Origin: Alphaproteobacteria bacterium
Lineage (GTDB): Bacteria; Pseudomonadota; Alphaproteobacteria; Elsterales; Elsteraceae
Direction of reading: 5' to 3'
Assembly: GCA_004292755.1 (NCBI GenBank)
Contig: RDXE01000040.1
Location: 1-64,000, forward strand
DNA: 64,000 nt
Made by a program: the position numbers and the translations under genes. Numbering within the stretch: position 1 is the first letter of the stretch; each line of letters opens with the position of its first letter. The notes under the pieces were generated by a model, which saw only the letters and a list, made by a program, of their open reading frames with translations, made no database searches and was not told where the DNA came from. Below, in pieces: positions 26,987 through 36,881 of the stretch.

Positions 26987-28828
26987 CTACCGCCGCCCGA
27001 ACAACCGTTCAATGTCGGCGCGTTTCAGCTCCACCCATGTGGGGCGACCGTGGTTGCATTGGCCGCTGTGGGGGGTGGCTTCCATGTCGCGCAGCAGGGC
27101 GTTCATCTCGGCTGCGCTGAGGGTGCGACCAGCGCGCACGCTGCCATGGCAGGCCATGGTGGAGCAGATGGCGTCCAGCCGCTCTCCCAGTGCCAGGGTT
27201 TGGCCAAGTTCGGCCAAATCATCGGCAAGGTCTTCCACCAACCGCCGTGTGTTGGGATGGCCGAGGGCGGCTGGGACGGCACGCACCAGCACGGCACCGG
27301 GCCCAAAGCCTTCGAGATCCAGGCCAAGGCGACCAATCTCGGCTGCCGCAGCGACGAGGCGGGCGGCGGCAGCCTCTCCCACCTCCACCACGTCGGGCAG
27401 CAGCAACAGCTGGCGCGGTGGGTCACGGGTGGCGAGGGCGGCCTTCAAGCGCTCGTAGACCAAGCGCTCATGGGCGGCGTGTTGGTCAACCAGCACGATG
27501 CCATCCGCGGTCTCCGCCACGATGTAGGTGCCGTGCAGTTGCGCCCGCGCAGCCCCCAGCGGGTAGGCGTCGGGCGGCGGCCCGCCAGCAGTGGCGTCCT
27601 CCACGCGGGCGGCGGGCGGCAGGTCGGCACGGGGGATGGTTGGGGCTGGTGCTGGGGTGTAGCCAGCCGCTTCCTCCCGCATCCCCTGCCCCCATGGCGC
27701 GCTGGCTGGCGCTTGCGCCGCTGCGTGGAGGTGAATGGCACCAGGCGTGAGGCCCGCCAGAGATGGCTGCCAACCACTGGCCCCGATGCCTGCAGCGGGC
27801 CGTAGGGCGGCCAGGGTGTCGGTCGCCACGGTGTTCGAGGCGCGATGGCCCGCCGCTGCCAGCGCGTGCTTGATCGCGCTGACAATCATGCCGCGCACCA
27901 GGGCTGGGTCGCGAAAGCGCACCTCGGTCTTGGCAGGGTGGACGTTGACATCCACCTCCTGCCCCGGAACCTCTAGGAACAGGGCGACCATCGGGTGGCG
28001 ATCGCGCGCCAACAGGTCCTGATACGCGCCGCGGACCGCGCCAACCAGCAGCTTGTCCCGGACCGGGCGCCGGTTGACGAACAGATACTGACCAGCGGCT
28101 GTGCCCTTGTTCAGCGTTGGCAAACCGGCATGCCCGGCCAGACGTACCCCGTCACGCTCCGCCCGGATTGGCACAGCATTCGCGCCAAACTCTGCCCCCA
28201 GCACGGCCGACAAGCGCTCCAGCGGGGAGGAGGCTGGCCAGCGGCGCGGCGTGCGAGAGCCGTCGCCGACGCTGAAGGCGATCTCCGGCCAAGCCATCGC
28301 CAACCGCTCCACCACATCCACCACGGCGTCCCACTCGGCGCGCAGGGATTTCAGGAACTTCAGCCGCGCCGGTGTGGCGAAGAACAAATCCCGCACCTCC
28401 ACCCGCGTGCCGGGATTGCCCGCCGCTGGGCCGACTGGCGCGACCTCGCCCCCCTCGACAGCGATCAGGGCCGCATGGTCGGCCCCGCGCGGGCGGGACA
28501 CGATGGTAAGTCGCGCCACGGCCCCGATGGACGGCAAGGCCTCACCGCGAAAGCCAAGGCTTTGGATCGCCAACAGGTCGTCATCGGGCAATTTGGAGGT
28601 GGCGTGCCGCTCGACCGCGAGGGCTAGGTCCCCTGGGGCCATGCCGATCCCGTCATCGGTCACCTGGATCAGCGCTTTACCGCCCTCGCGCGCGATCACG
28701 TCGATGCGGCGCGCACCGGCGTCAATGGCGTTTTCCACCAGTTCCTTGACCGCAGCCGCCGGTCGCTCAATCACCTCGCCCGCAGCAATGCGGTTTACCA
28801 GCGTGCCGGGTAACCGGCGGATGCTCAT
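26987..28828 (-). CDS. mutL: DNA mismatch repair protein MutL
   Basis: A 613-residue mismatch-repair ATPase that links MutS recognition to strand incision. The GHKL domain has [28 protein letters not shown] and [13 protein letters not shown]. The C-terminal dimerisation domain has the metal-binding [12 protein letters not shown] motif together with ACHGSVRAG and [10 protein letters not shown], the signs of an intrinsic MutL endonuclease as in organisms without MutH. ATG at 28828 overlaps the stop of pgi by 4 bp, so pgi and mutL are co-transcribed. A long poorly conserved linker (about residues 330-420) joins the domains. Confidence 0.96.
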   Translation of the reverse strand: MSIRRLPGTLVNRIAAGEVIERPAAAVKELVENAIDAGARRIDVIAREGGKALIQVTDDGIGMAPGDLALAVERHATSKLPDDDLLAIQSLGFRGEALPSIGAVARLTIVSRPRGADHAALIAVEGGEVAPVGPAAGNPGTRVEVRDLFFATPARLKFLKSLRAEWDAVVDVVERLAMAWPEIAFSVGDGSRTPRRWPASSPLERLSAVLGAEFGANAVPIRAERDGVRLAGHAGLPTLNKGTAAGQYLFVNRRPVRDKLLVGAVRGAYQDLLARDRHPMVALFLEVPGQEVDVNVHPAKTEVRFRDPALVRGMIVSAIKHALAAAGHRASNTVATDTLAALRPAAGIGASGWQPSLAGLTPGAIHLHAAAQAPASAPWGQGMREEAAGYTPAPAPTIPRADLPPAARVEDATAGGPPPDAYPLGAARAQLHGTYIVAETADGIVLVDQHAAHERLVYERLKAALATRDPPRQLLLLPDVVEVGEAAAARLVAAAAEIGRLGLDLEGFGPGAVLVRAVPAALGHPNTRRLVEDLADDLAELGQTLALGERLDAICSTMACHGSVRAGRTLSAAEMNALLRDMEATPHSGQCNHGRPTWVELKRADIERLFGRR

Positions 28829-30075
28829 CCCGCCATCTCCGCCAAGTAGCGGCGAGCCAGCACCTTGCCGTCCTCCACAGCGGGTTGATCGAACGGGTCA
28901 ACGCCGATCACCAGGGCGGCAAGGATGGTTTCTAGCATGAACATCATGAACAAACCGCCGAGGGTCCGCTCGTCCACAGTCGGCAAGGTGATGGTGCGCA
29001 CTGGACGACCGGCTGAAACCAGGGTTTCGATGGTCGCCCGCGTCTCCGCGTCCAGCAGATCGCCGATGCAGCGCGCCGTCAAATAGCCAAGGCGACCGTC
29101 CGCCGGTGCTGCAAGCTTCGGTCCGAGGCCACGGGCTGGGCCTGCAATGATGGTGTAGAGCTTGTCGGCTGGCCCAGCACGATACAGCTGCAGCTGGCTG
29201 TGCTGGTCCACGGTCCCCATCGCACGGATCGGTGTGGTGCCGTGACCGTCTTTACCCAGGCTCTCCGCCCACAATTGCCGATACCACAGGCCGAACTCAG
29301 CCAACCGGTCAACATAGGGCATCAGCACAGTGATCGGCAGACCGGCGCGCATGGCAGCGACGGCCAGACCAGCGCCGCCCACGGCGGGCCCCGTGCCCGC
29401 CAAGGTGGCCTCCAACACCTCCGCTGCCCCGGCGCGCACGGCGCTGGCATCCAGCCCTGCCAGCAAGGCTGGCAGCAGGCCGACAATCGACAGAACCGAG
29501 TAGCGCCCGCCCACCTTGGGGTCGTGATCCAGCACCGTGCCACCGTGCGCAACGGTCAACCGCCGCAGCGGGTTGTCACCTGGCTCGGTGATGGCAACGA
29601 ACGGGCTGCCAGCGGGCAACGCTGGCAGCAGAGACAATAGGGTAGACAGGGTCTCAGCCGTTGAGCCGGATTTGGACACTGCCAACACGCCAACCCGCCG
29701 CCCCTGGATCGCCTGGGTGGTGGCGACGAAGGTGTGCGGGTCGATGTTCTCCATCACCACCAGCTTCGGCAGGCCGGGCGGTGGCCCAAAGCCGACATCG
29801 CTGAGGGCGTTTAAGGTTTTGGCACCGAGGCTCGACCCACCAGTGCCCAGCAACAGCACAACCTCGCAGGATTGGATCAACTGCTGGGCCACCGGCCGCA
29901 CGGCGTCCAGATCATCCCGGCGCTCGGGCAGGCCCAACAGCGGCAAGCTGCCATCTGCCTGCCACTGCCGGAGTGTTGCCACTGCCGCCGCCGCCTCGGT
30001 CACAGCCTCTTGAAGCCGCTCCGCATCCAACGGCGGGCAGCACTGCGTCACTGAGACGGCAAACGGCAGAGTCAC
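28825..30075 (-). CDS. pgi: Glucose-6-phosphate isomerase
   Basis: A 416-residue cytosolic enzyme interconverting glucose-6-phosphate and fructose-6-phosphate. Visible sugar-phosphate isomerase motifs are [32 protein letters not shown], the catalytic [14 protein letters not shown] region, [12 protein letters not shown] and [11 protein letters not shown]. At ~416 residues it is shorter than the 550-residue E. coli enzyme and matches the compact alphaproteobacterial form. GTG at 30075 is preferred, with GGGAG upstream; the open frame runs to 30105. It overlaps mutL by ATGA and starts 5 bp after the preceding small gene on the same strand. Confidence 0.93.
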   Translation of the reverse strand: MTLPFAVSVTQCCPPLDAERLQEAVTEAAAAVATLRQWQADGSLPLLGLPERRDDLDAVRPVAQQLIQSCEVVLLLGTGGSSLGAKTLNALSDVGFGPPPGLPKLVVMENIDPHTFVATTQAIQGRRVGVLAVSKSGSTAETLSTLLSLLPALPAGSPFVAITEPGDNPLRRLTVAHGGTVLDHDPKVGGRYSVLSIVGLLPALLAGLDASAVRAGAAEVLEATLAGTGPAVGGAGLAVAAMRAGLPITVLMPYVDRLAEFGLWYRQLWAESLGKDGHGTTPIRAMGTVDQHSQLQLYRAGPADKLYTIIAGPARGLGPKLAAPADGRLGYLTARCIGDLLDAETRATIETLVSAGRPVRTITLPTVDERTLGGLFMMFMLETILAALVIGVDPFDQPAVEDGKVLARRYLAEMAG

Positions 30076-30079
30076 AAGC

Positions 30080-30460
30080 CTACTCCCACACAGCGGATGT
30101 AACACCAGTGCTGCGGTTGTAGCGGAGCGTCAAGCGGCTGATTTCACACAAGTTGAAGGGCTGATCCCATTCAACGTCGGAGCCATCATCGAACCTCACC
30201 ATGATGTCCCACTCGCAGCCCTGGGTGCCCGCCGCAAAGCGAATCGCCTTGCTAGCGCCATTGGGCAGCACACCGTCACCCAGAATGTCACGACCCCATG
30301 TCTTGGCCGTGGGACGCGACACATACACCTCATCAATCTGATAGCCGGTGCGGTTGACCAGGGTGAAATCCTGCTGCCCCTGGGCGGCCACCGGGGTTGC
30401 GGCCATCACAGACAGGAAAAAGCTAGCAGCGAGCCCTAGAAAACGGACGCGGGAGATCAT
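30080..30460 (-). CDS. Exported small protein of unknown function
   Basis: A 126-residue protein with a clear signal peptide (MISRVRFLGLAASFFLSVMAATPVAA). The mature part has a pattern I have seen in conserved alphaproteobacterial secreted proteins: NRTGYQIDEVYVSRP, a WGRDILGDGVLPNG turn, CEWDIMVRFDDGSD and FNLCEISRLTL, with two cysteines that could pair. No enzymatic motif is seen. ATG at 30460 has AGAGGTGA upstream. It ends 4 bp before the pgi start, so it heads the pgi-mutL transcript, though a functional link is not apparent. Confidence 0.8.
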   Translation of the reverse strand: MISRVRFLGLAASFFLSVMAATPVAAQGQQDFTLVNRTGYQIDEVYVSRPTAKTWGRDILGDGVLPNGASKAIRFAAGTQGCEWDIMVRFDDGSDVEWDQPFNLCEISRLTLRYNRSTGVTSAVWE

Positions 30461-30576
30461 CGGATCACCTCTTTGCCAAAAAACGGCCACACTTGGCCGC
30501 ACCCGGTACTTACGCCGGATCGAGGCTGCCGCCAACAGTCACGAAACCGATACACAATGACAAAGATGCACGACTG

Positions 30577-32043
30577 CTAGACTGTTGGATTGCGCAGCCG
30601 TTGGGCAATCCCCGTAGTGGACTGGCCAGGAACCAGACCCGCCAGCACCACGCGTCCACCCCAGCCGATCACGTCACTGGCACCGACCACGGTTTCGACA
30701 GTGTAGTCCGCCCCTTTGACCAGCACGTCGGGCTTCAAGGTTGTGATCAGGTCAATCGGCGTGTCGTCCGCGAAGGGCACCACCAGATCGACGCTGCTGA
30801 GCGAGGCCAACACCACGGCGCGCGCATGCTCGGTCTGGATCGGGCGTTCCGGTCCTTTCAGGCGCTTGACTGAGTCGTCGGAGTTGAGCCCGACCACAAG
30901 GCGATCACAGGCCGACCGTGCCTCGGCCAGCAGCGAGACATGGCCCGGGTGCAGCAAATCAAAACAGCCATTGGTGAAGCCGACAGCAAGGCCAGCTGCG
31001 CGCCAATCGGCGACCCGCTGCATCGCCTCTGCACGGGTGGCAACCTTGCTGTCCTCACGCAGGGCATCGACGGCGCGAATGGCATGGGCAAGTTCGTTGG
31101 CACTGGCCGTCGCGGTTCCAGGCTTGGCGACCACCAATCCCGCGGCGATGCTGGCCAGATGACAGGCAACGGGCAACTCCACTCCCGCCGCCAGCCCAGC
31201 GGCGATGGTCGCGATCACAGTGTCCCCCGCACCCGAGACATCGATCACCGCCCGCGCCTCGGCACTGAAGTGATAGACCTGCCCCTCGCGCGGTACCAAC
31301 GTCATGCCATCCTGGCTGCGGGTCACCAGCACGGCGCTCACGGCCACACTGTCGAGCACAGCGCGGGCCGCGGCCACCACCTCCTCATCGGTGGTGGCGG
31401 GCAGGCCGGTGGCCTCCACCAACTCCTTGCGGTTGGGGGTGAGCAAATCGGCCCCGGCATAGCGGCCAAAGTCGCGCCCTTTGGGGTCGACCATCACCGT
31501 CAGGCCGCGCGCACGGGCAGCCGAGATCAAATCCGCGACGGTGCTGGGCTGCAGCACACCCTTGCCATAGTCCGACAACACCAGAACCCGGCAATCATCG
31601 AGGCAGGACAGCGTGCGAGAGACGAGATCGGCCGCGCGATCCTCCCCCAATGGGCGCACGGTTTCGCGATCTGCCCGCAGCAACTGCTGGCGCCCCGCGA
31701 TGAAGCGGGTTTTGATCGTGGTGGCGCGCCCAGGCTCCACCATCAAATGCGGCTCCACGGTTGGCTCGCGCCCGACCAAGTGGATCACCTCGCGGCCCGC
31801 GGCATCATCGCCAATCACCGCGACAAAGCAGGTCTCCGCCCCCAGTGCCGCCAGATTGCGCACCACATTGCCTGCCCCACCCAGCATCGCCTGCTCGGTG
31901 CGGACACTCAAAACCGGAATCGGCGCCTCGGGCGAGATGCGATCCACCACCCCATCGACGAAGCGATCCAGCATCACATCGCCCACACAGGCAACGCGCG
32001 CAGTGGCAAGACGGTCGAGCAGTGGCAACAGGGAGAGCGTCAT
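30577..32043 (-). CDS. hldE: Bifunctional D-glycero-beta-D-manno-heptose-7-phosphate kinase / heptose-1-phosphate adenylyltransferase
   Basis: A 488-residue two-domain enzyme making ADP-heptose for the lipopolysaccharide inner core. The N-terminal ribokinase-like half has VACVGDVMLDRFVDG, MLGGAGNVVRNLAALG and the anion-hole VIDVSGAGDTVIATIAAG. The C-terminal nucleotidyltransferase half begins near residue 345 with VGFTNGCFDLLHPGHVSLL. Full length for HldE. It is the last gene of a four-gene glycan operon on this strand; two intercistronic hairpins separate it from the glycosyltransferase upstream. Confidence 0.96.
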   Translation of the reverse strand: MTLSLLPLLDRLATARVACVGDVMLDRFVDGVVDRISPEAPIPVLSVRTEQAMLGGAGNVVRNLAALGAETCFVAVIGDDAAGREVIHLVGREPTVEPHLMVEPGRATTIKTRFIAGRQQLLRADRETVRPLGEDRAADLVSRTLSCLDDCRVLVLSDYGKGVLQPSTVADLISAARARGLTVMVDPKGRDFGRYAGADLLTPNRKELVEATGLPATTDEEVVAAARAVLDSVAVSAVLVTRSQDGMTLVPREGQVYHFSAEARAVIDVSGAGDTVIATIAAGLAAGVELPVACHLASIAAGLVVAKPGTATASANELAHAIRAVDALREDSKVATRAEAMQRVADWRAAGLAVGFTNGCFDLLHPGHVSLLAEARSACDRLVVGLNSDDSVKRLKGPERPIQTEHARAVVLASLSSVDLVVPFADDTPIDLITTLKPDVLVKGADYTVETVVGASDVIGWGGRVVLAGLVPGQSTTGIAQRLRNPTV

Positions 32044-32055
32044 GGCCGCTCTCTA

Positions 32056-32113
32056 ACCCCTTTGCCGCCTGGGCTCAAGGGGTGGGGGTGAGGGGGGAGC
32101 TGCACCTCACCCC
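32056..32113 (-). promoter_or_regulatory. Two adjacent hairpins between a glycosyltransferase gene and hldE
   Basis: ACCCCTT (32056-32062) pairs with AAGGGGT (32077-32083), and GGGGTGAGG (32085-32093) pairs with CCTCACCCC (32105-32113), the latter overlapping the end of the upstream gene. There is no T-tract, so they may pause or partly end transcription, or protect the mRNA 3' end, instead of acting as a full terminator. Confidence 0.5.
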
Positions 32114-33351
32114 GCCTGCCGCCGCGCTTGATCGAGCAGGGTTTCGAAGCCGGTGGTGATGGCGTCGATGTCGAAGGTGGTTTCGGCGTAGCGGCGGCCG
32201 TTGGCGCCCATATCGGCGCGGGCGCGGGGGTCGGCGAGGAGGCGGAGGGCGGCGTCAACGAAGCCGGGGCCGTCCTGGGGGCTGACAGTGACGCCGATGT
32301 GGTTGCGGGCGATGATGCGGGCGGCCAAATTGTCGGCCGGTATCGCGCCTAAGACCGGGCGGCCCGCACAGCAATAGGTTAGGAGTTTGGATGGCACGGA
32401 ATAAATGCCTGCCTCGGCCTCCAGCAGCACACACAAGATGTCGCCGGTTGCCACCATGTCCGGCAGCAGGTCATAGGGCTGGAACGGCAGCTGCAGGATG
32501 TTTTCCAGCCGCTCCTCGACCGCCAGCTCGCGGATGCGGTCAGCCCCGATGCCTTCAGAGACAACCACGATTTTGACATCGGAACGGTCGCGAAAGGCGC
32601 GGGCAAGGTCAACCATGCGCTCTGGGTTGTGCTTCAACCCCATGGTGCCAGTGTAGAGCAGTACAGTTTTGTCAACCAAACCATGGGCGCGGGAGAAGGC
32701 ATTATCCTTGGCACGGGGCGACAATTCCTGCAGGTCGGCCCAGTTCTCCACCACTGCCACCCGCTCGCGCGGTACGCCAGCCGTGGCGAGGATCGGGCGG
32801 AAGTCTTCCGTGATCGCCACCACAACATTGGAGCGGCGCCACAACGCCTCCTCCTTCATCGTGTAGTAGAGTGCGACGGCGCTGCCAAACACTGACAGTT
32901 TCTTTGCCAAGATCGCGCGCATGGCAATGCCATGGACATCTTGCAGCCAATAGAGGAAGCCAACCTTGTTCCTGCGTGCCCAGCGCTGCAGGGCGGCTTG
33001 CGGGTCCACCGAGGCGTTGCCACCCAGCACCACGTCCGGCTTGAACGCGGCCACCCGCTCAACCAAACGTGTGGCATAGGCGCGCTCTTGCAGCCAGCGG
33101 CGCAGGAAGTCGTATTTCTTCACCTCGCCATCGAGAGTCAGTGCCTCCAGCGTCAAGGATGGTGGATCCTCCGGCCGGGGTGCCAAAGGGCCGCGGGGGG
33201 ATGAAAAGCTGGAGCAATGCAGGTGCAATACCTCATGCCCGCGCGTCGCTAAGGCACGCGCCAATTGCACGGGAAACGCATGGCCGGGATAGTCATGCAG
33301 CAGCACCCGCAGCCGCGGCACCATGGGCCGGTCAATGGCGGGCAGAGTCAT
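32107..33351 (-). CDS. Glycosyltransferase family 4 (WcaI-like)
   Basis: A 414-residue GT-B glycosyltransferase. The N-terminal acceptor domain opens LRVLLHDYPGHAFPVQLARALATRGHEV; the C-terminal nucleotide-sugar domain has VLLYTGTMGLKHNPERMVDLA, VVVSEGIGADRIRELA and the EX7E-type EAEAGIYSVPSKLLTYCCAG. ATG at 33351 overlaps the stop of the methyltransferase gene (ATGA); the frame upstream of this is not used. It probably adds a sugar to lipopolysaccharide or a surface glycan, judging from the neighbours. Confidence 0.88.
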   Translation of the reverse strand: MTLPAIDRPMVPRLRVLLHDYPGHAFPVQLARALATRGHEVLHLHCSSFSSPRGPLAPRPEDPPSLTLEALTLDGEVKKYDFLRRWLQERAYATRLVERVAAFKPDVVLGGNASVDPQAALQRWARRNKVGFLYWLQDVHGIAMRAILAKKLSVFGSAVALYYTMKEEALWRRSNVVVAITEDFRPILATAGVPRERVAVVENWADLQELSPRAKDNAFSRAHGLVDKTVLLYTGTMGLKHNPERMVDLARAFRDRSDVKIVVVSEGIGADRIRELAVEERLENILQLPFQPYDLLPDMVATGDILCVLLEAEAGIYSVPSKLLTYCCAGRPVLGAIPADNLAARIIARNHIGVTVSPQDGPGFVDAALRLLADPRARADMGANGRRYAETTFDIDAITTGFETLLDQARRQAG

Positions 33352-34313
33352 GGCGTTGGCTGCGGCGAGGATGAGGTCGCCGGCACCGGCGGCTCCGCAA
33401 TCGCGATCAGACAATCGCCCCGGCCCAGCCGGTTGGCGAGCCAAAGCCACGGAAACATCAGACACCGGGCAACTCCCATCAGCGCCAACACCGCAAGCGG
33501 GTTGCGCAACGAGCGGGTGGGCACGCCGGGCTGAGCCGTCAGGCGCGCAAGAAGGGTATAGGCGACCCACAGGGCCGGGGTTTGCTGATCGGCCTCGCGC
33601 ACACGCCAGCCAGCGCGGCCCAAGGTTGCCGCCAGCGTCTCCTGGCTGAAGTGGACGATGTGGAACGGCACATGCCAGTTGATCCAGGCCGCGCCGCCCA
33701 CTGTGCGCAGCCAGGAGCGCGCATTCGGACAGCTGATCCAGAGCTGGCCGCCGGGTTTCAGTACGCGGGCGACATGATCCAGCATTTCCTTGGGATCAAG
33801 CGCGTGCTCCAACACGTTGGAGAGCACGGCGACGTCATAACCCTCCGGCGGCTGAAACACCTCCAACTCGGCGCCATGAACGGTAAACCCAAGGGACTGG
33901 GCCGTGGCGCGGGCAACCGGGTTGGTCTCCAAGCCCTCGACCGTGAAGCCGGAACGCTGATAGAAGGCAAGATTGCGCCCCTCGTTGCAGCCGATGTCCA
34001 ACAGACGCCCACGACCGCGCCGGCCATGGAAGCTGATATCGCTGTCGAGGGCGAGGAACAGCCGATACAGCGGGGAGGCAAAGAACCGCTCCCGCCAGAC
34101 AGCATAGCGTGAGCCCTTGCCCGCACCGGCGTTGTAATGAGCGGCGTAGAAGCCACCCAACTCCGGCCCCGTGGGACGGGGCAGCGTCTGCTCCAGCCCG
34201 CAGGCTGTGCAGCGAGCAATCTCGTAGCGATTGGGGATGCCGAAGCGGGTATCATAGACCGGCGCCAGACTGGTTTCCAGCCGACCACCACAGGCAAGGC
34301 AGGCGTCAGCCAC
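33348..34313 (-). CDS. Class I SAM-dependent methyltransferase with N-terminal zinc-finger-like cysteines
   Basis: A 321-residue protein. The first ~50 residues carry two CxxC pairs (CLACGG and CTACGL), like a small zinc ribbon. The methyltransferase core has RLLDIGCNEGRNLAFYQRSG (SAM site), VAVLSNVLEHALDP and ARVLKPGGQLWISCPN. A hydrophobic segment near the C-terminus (PLAVLALMGVARCLMFPWLWLAN) may associate with the membrane. GTG at 34313 is chosen because GTGGCTGA overlaps the upstream stop codon by 8 bp, the type of coupling seen throughout this operon. Likely methylates a sugar or lipid-linked glycan. Confidence 0.85.
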   Translation of the reverse strand: MADACLACGGRLETSLAPVYDTRFGIPNRYEIARCTACGLEQTLPRPTGPELGGFYAAHYNAGAGKGSRYAVWRERFFASPLYRLFLALDSDISFHGRRGRGRLLDIGCNEGRNLAFYQRSGFTVEGLETNPVARATAQSLGFTVHGAELEVFQPPEGYDVAVLSNVLEHALDPKEMLDHVARVLKPGGQLWISCPNARSWLRTVGGAAWINWHVPFHIVHFSQETLAATLGRAGWRVREADQQTPALWVAYTLLARLTAQPGVPTRSLRNPLAVLALMGVARCLMFPWLWLANRLGRGDCLIAIAEPPVPATSSSPQPTP

Positions 34314-35139
34314 CGGCGTTCTCCCGTTCCCACAGCTTGGCATCCACCAGAAAGCGGAACCAGAAGGTTTGTAGCACAAAGAAAATCAGGCCCGGCACAC
34401 CATCGCGAAACCCACCCCGGATGATATATCGATACAGAAACAACCCAAGCGCCCGCCAGAATTTTGGTGCTGCGTTGTAGCGACTGCGCAAGGCGCGCTT
34501 TTGCTCTACTGGGTTGCCTTTGGCATCGGCCTTGACCAGCGCACCGGGATCGGTGCCAAGACGGCTTTCGTCGGCTTCGGCGTCAGACCAGCGATTGTGC
34601 CGCACCGTCCATTCCGACAACGACATGCGGATGTCATCGATCATCGGCTGCGTCAGCTGCGCCGTCGGGCCATCGACGAGAAAGTGCTGGTCATAGCGCC
34701 GCGCCTCGCAGCGCCCGCGACCAGTTTGAAACAGCCGCATGTGATAGATCGGGTACATGCCGCCATGGCGGATTGGTGCGCCCAGGAAATGAACCAAGCG
34801 CGGAATGAAGTACCCAACTGCTGGCCCCGCGAAGTTGGTTGCTGCCAGGGCTGTGATCTCCGCCACCAGCGCGTCGCTCAACCGCTCATCAGCGTCTAGG
34901 TGCAACTGCCAGCCATGTTTCAGTGCCAGGGTGTCAATCGCCCAGTTGCGCTGCGCGCCATAGCTTTCAAACGGATGTTGAACCAGCGTCGCGCCAGCGG
35001 CACGCACCAACTCCAACGTGCGGTCGGTCGACCCCGAATCGACGACGTGAATGTCGTCCGATACCGTGGCCGCACTGGCGAGGGTGGCGGCAATGGTCGC
35101 TTCGGAGTTGAAGGTGAGGATGACGACGGAAACAGGCAT
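34306..35139 (-). CDS. Glycosyltransferase family 2 (lipopolysaccharide core type, WaaE/KdtX-like)
   Basis: A 277-residue GT-A enzyme. It opens MPVSVVILTFNSEATIAATL, has the DIHVVDSGSTDRTLELVRAAG nucleotide-binding segment and the metal-binding LHLDADERLSD (DxD variant), and a C-terminal half with YHMRLFQTGRGRCEARRYDQ, typical of the WaaE group that modifies core heptose. A hydrophobic helix lies near residue 250. ATG at 35139 begins the conserved domain; the long N-terminal extension of the frame (to 35580) runs antisense over the divergent glycosyltransferase. First gene of the GT2-methyltransferase-GT4-hldE operon. Confidence 0.9.
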   Translation of the reverse strand: MPVSVVILTFNSEATIAATLASAATVSDDIHVVDSGSTDRTLELVRAAGATLVQHPFESYGAQRNWAIDTLALKHGWQLHLDADERLSDALVAEITALAATNFAGPAVGYFIPRLVHFLGAPIRHGGMYPIYHMRLFQTGRGRCEARRYDQHFLVDGPTAQLTQPMIDDIRMSLSEWTVRHNRWSDAEADESRLGTDPGALVKADAKGNPVEQKRALRSRYNAAPKFWRALGLFLYRYIIRGGFRDGVPGLIFFVLQTFWFRFLVDAKLWERENAGG

Positions 35140-35280
35140 CGAACAGATCAATCGGGGCCGGTCGATCAAGCCATGGCGCGTTCGGCTGGCCCAGAAACCG
35201 ACGGCGGCGATGGAATAGCACCTTCCGCTGCTGAGCGGTAATGACAAGCGCGCAAGGTAGCGGCAAGGTCTTTGCCTGAC

Positions 35281-36399
35281 ATGCATGTACTTCACGTCTC
35301 CAGCGGGCTGGACCCGCGCACCGGTGGCACCGCCACAGCCGCCATCCAAATCGCTCTGGCCGCGCGCCGGGTTGGACTGGACGTCACCCTCGCCTACCCA
35401 ACCCAGGAGGATGAGGCGGAGTTGATTCAACCGGCCCTCGACCGCTTGGCTGAAGCCGGGGTGACCACCGAAGGCTTTCCCTTCGGTCAAGGAGCGCGCG
35501 CCAAGCGCTGGGGCATCTCGCCTGCGCTCAATCGTTGGCTGGCTGCCGAGGCTGGTCGTTTCGATGCCGTTCACACCCACAGCGCCTGGGTGTGGAGCAG
35601 TGTGGCAGCAACCCGCACCGCTCGCAGGGCGGGCAAACGCGCGATTCTAATGCCGCATGAGGCGCTGACCCGCCACGATATCCAAGGCAGCCGCCTGCAG
35701 TTGGTGAAACAGCTGCTGAAAGGCTGGTACGGTCGCAACATCGACCGGTTCGCCTTCACCAGCGGGCTGGAAGCGCGGGACAGCCTGCTGGCCGATGACA
35801 GCCGGGCCCGCGTGATTGGCCTGCCAGCGGTCGATGAAACCCTGCCCGCCTCTGCCGAGCCGCCGGACCGCCAAGGCCCGCCAGTTGTTGGCTATCTCGG
35901 GCGGTTTCATCCGAAGAAGAACTTGGACCTGCTGATCCGCGCCGTTGGTCACAGCGCCGACGCGCGGCTGGTGATCGCAGGCGGCGGGGAGGATGCCTAT
36001 AGCGCGGAGGTGCGCAGCCTCGCAGACCGGCTGTCCTTGGGTGACCGGGTGGACTGGCTTGGGTTCCTCACGGTTTCCGGTAAGCCAGCGTTCTTCCAAT
36101 CGATTGATGCGCTGGTGGTGCCGTCGTCGTTCGAATGCTTCGGCTTGGTGGCAGCCGAAGCCTTGGCCCATCACGTGCCGGTGATTCTCTCGCCAACAGT
36201 GGGCGTGGCGGAAGATCTGCACGCCGAAGGTGTTGGGCTGATCGTGCCGCCGCGGCCTGACGCGCTGGCGGTGGCGATCAGCAAGCTGCGGGACCGCGCA
36301 CAACTGGCCGAATGGCGCGTGCGCTGCCGCCGGGTCGCGCTGGCGCGCTATTCCTACAAGGCCTTCGGCCAGCGCCTGGTGGAGCTGTACAGCGATTGA
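35281..36399 (+). CDS. Glycosyltransferase family 4
   Basis: A 372-residue GT-B enzyme, divergent from the core-glycan operon. The N-terminus MHVLHVSSGLDPRTGGTATA is typical of family 4; the C-terminal domain has VGYLGRFHPKKNLDLLIRAV, VIAGGGEDAYS, VDWLGFL and the EX7E region SSFECFGLVAAEALAHHVPV. ATG at 35281 is the first start giving the conserved opening; a TTG lies 9 bp upstream. Together with the divergent operon it should build part of the cell-surface polysaccharide. The 141 bp between the two divergent starts must hold both promoters. Confidence 0.92.
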   Translation: MHVLHVSSGLDPRTGGTATAAIQIALAARRVGLDVTLAYPTQEDEAELIQPALDRLAEAGVTTEGFPFGQGARAKRWGISPALNRWLAAEAGRFDAVHTHSAWVWSSVAATRTARRAGKRAILMPHEALTRHDIQGSRLQLVKQLLKGWYGRNIDRFAFTSGLEARDSLLADDSRARVIGLPAVDETLPASAEPPDRQGPPVVGYLGRFHPKKNLDLLIRAVGHSADARLVIAGGGEDAYSAEVRSLADRLSLGDRVDWLGFLTVSGKPAFFQSIDALVVPSSFECFGLVAAEALAHHVPVILSPTVGVAEDLHAEGVGLIVPPRPDALAVAISKLRDRAQLAEWRVRCRRVALARYSYKAFGQRLVELYSD

Positions 36400-36469
36400 C
36401 CCAAAGGTTTCACTTGCGCAATGACTGATGGTGCGGAATGGTCATCGCACATCAAGATCGAGCCGCCCC

Positions 36470-36850
36470 ATGCCGCTGCCGCCGCTGTCTGCCACTGACG
36501 CGTTGGAACTCTGGCGCCAAGCCGCCGTTGAGACGGTGCGCCGCGACGCACCGGACCTCACCGCCCGCCAATTGGCGGTGCTGCTCACGGTGTATCTAAC
36601 GCCACCGCCGCACACGGTCCGGGGCCTCTCGGCCTTGCTGAAAGTCGCCAAGCCAGCGATCACCCGCGCGGTCACGCGCCTATCAATCCTGGGCCTCGTC
36701 CGCCGCAAGCAAGACCCGGCCGACCGCCGCTCCGTCCTGGTCCAGCGCACCGTCAAAGGCTCGATCTACTTGACCGAGTATGGAGAGATCGTCAGCGCCT
36801 CAGCTGCGCGCTTCACCGTGGCGGAGGCTGATTCGGAGAGTTTTGATTGA
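36470..36850 (+). CDS. MarR-like winged-helix transcriptional regulator
   Basis: A 126-residue DNA-binding protein. The helix-turn-helix and wing are seen in TVRGLSALLKVAKPAITRAV and GLVRRKQDPADRRSVLVQRT, the MarR-type recognition helix plus beta-wing with DxRS. ATG at 36470 is chosen; the open frame from 36428 has no better ribosome site. Its TGA stop (36848-36850) lies inside the TTGACA that may serve as the retron -35 box, so the retron is inserted immediately behind it. Target genes unknown. Confidence 0.82.
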   Translation: MPLPPLSATDALELWRQAAVETVRRDAPDLTARQLAVLLTVYLTPPPHTVRGLSALLKVAKPAITRAVTRLSILGLVRRKQDPADRRSVLVQRTVKGSIYLTEYGEIVSASAARFTVAEADSESFD

Positions 36851-36875
36851 CACACGGTGACTACTCTAGTACGCG
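36847..36875 (+). promoter_or_regulatory. Candidate promoter of the retron noncoding RNA
   Basis: A perfect TTGACA (36847-36852) is followed after 17 nt by TACGCG (36870-36875), a weak -10. A start 6-7 nt later would fall at about 36882, exactly at the candidate a1 sequence GCTTTAC. The -35 is good and the -10 poor, so this is tentative. Confidence 0.4.
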
Positions 36876-36881
36876 TTAAGA

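Noticed and set aside
30940-32091. 383-codon forward open frame
   Set aside because: Antisense shadow of hldE; composition is typical of a GC-driven frame.
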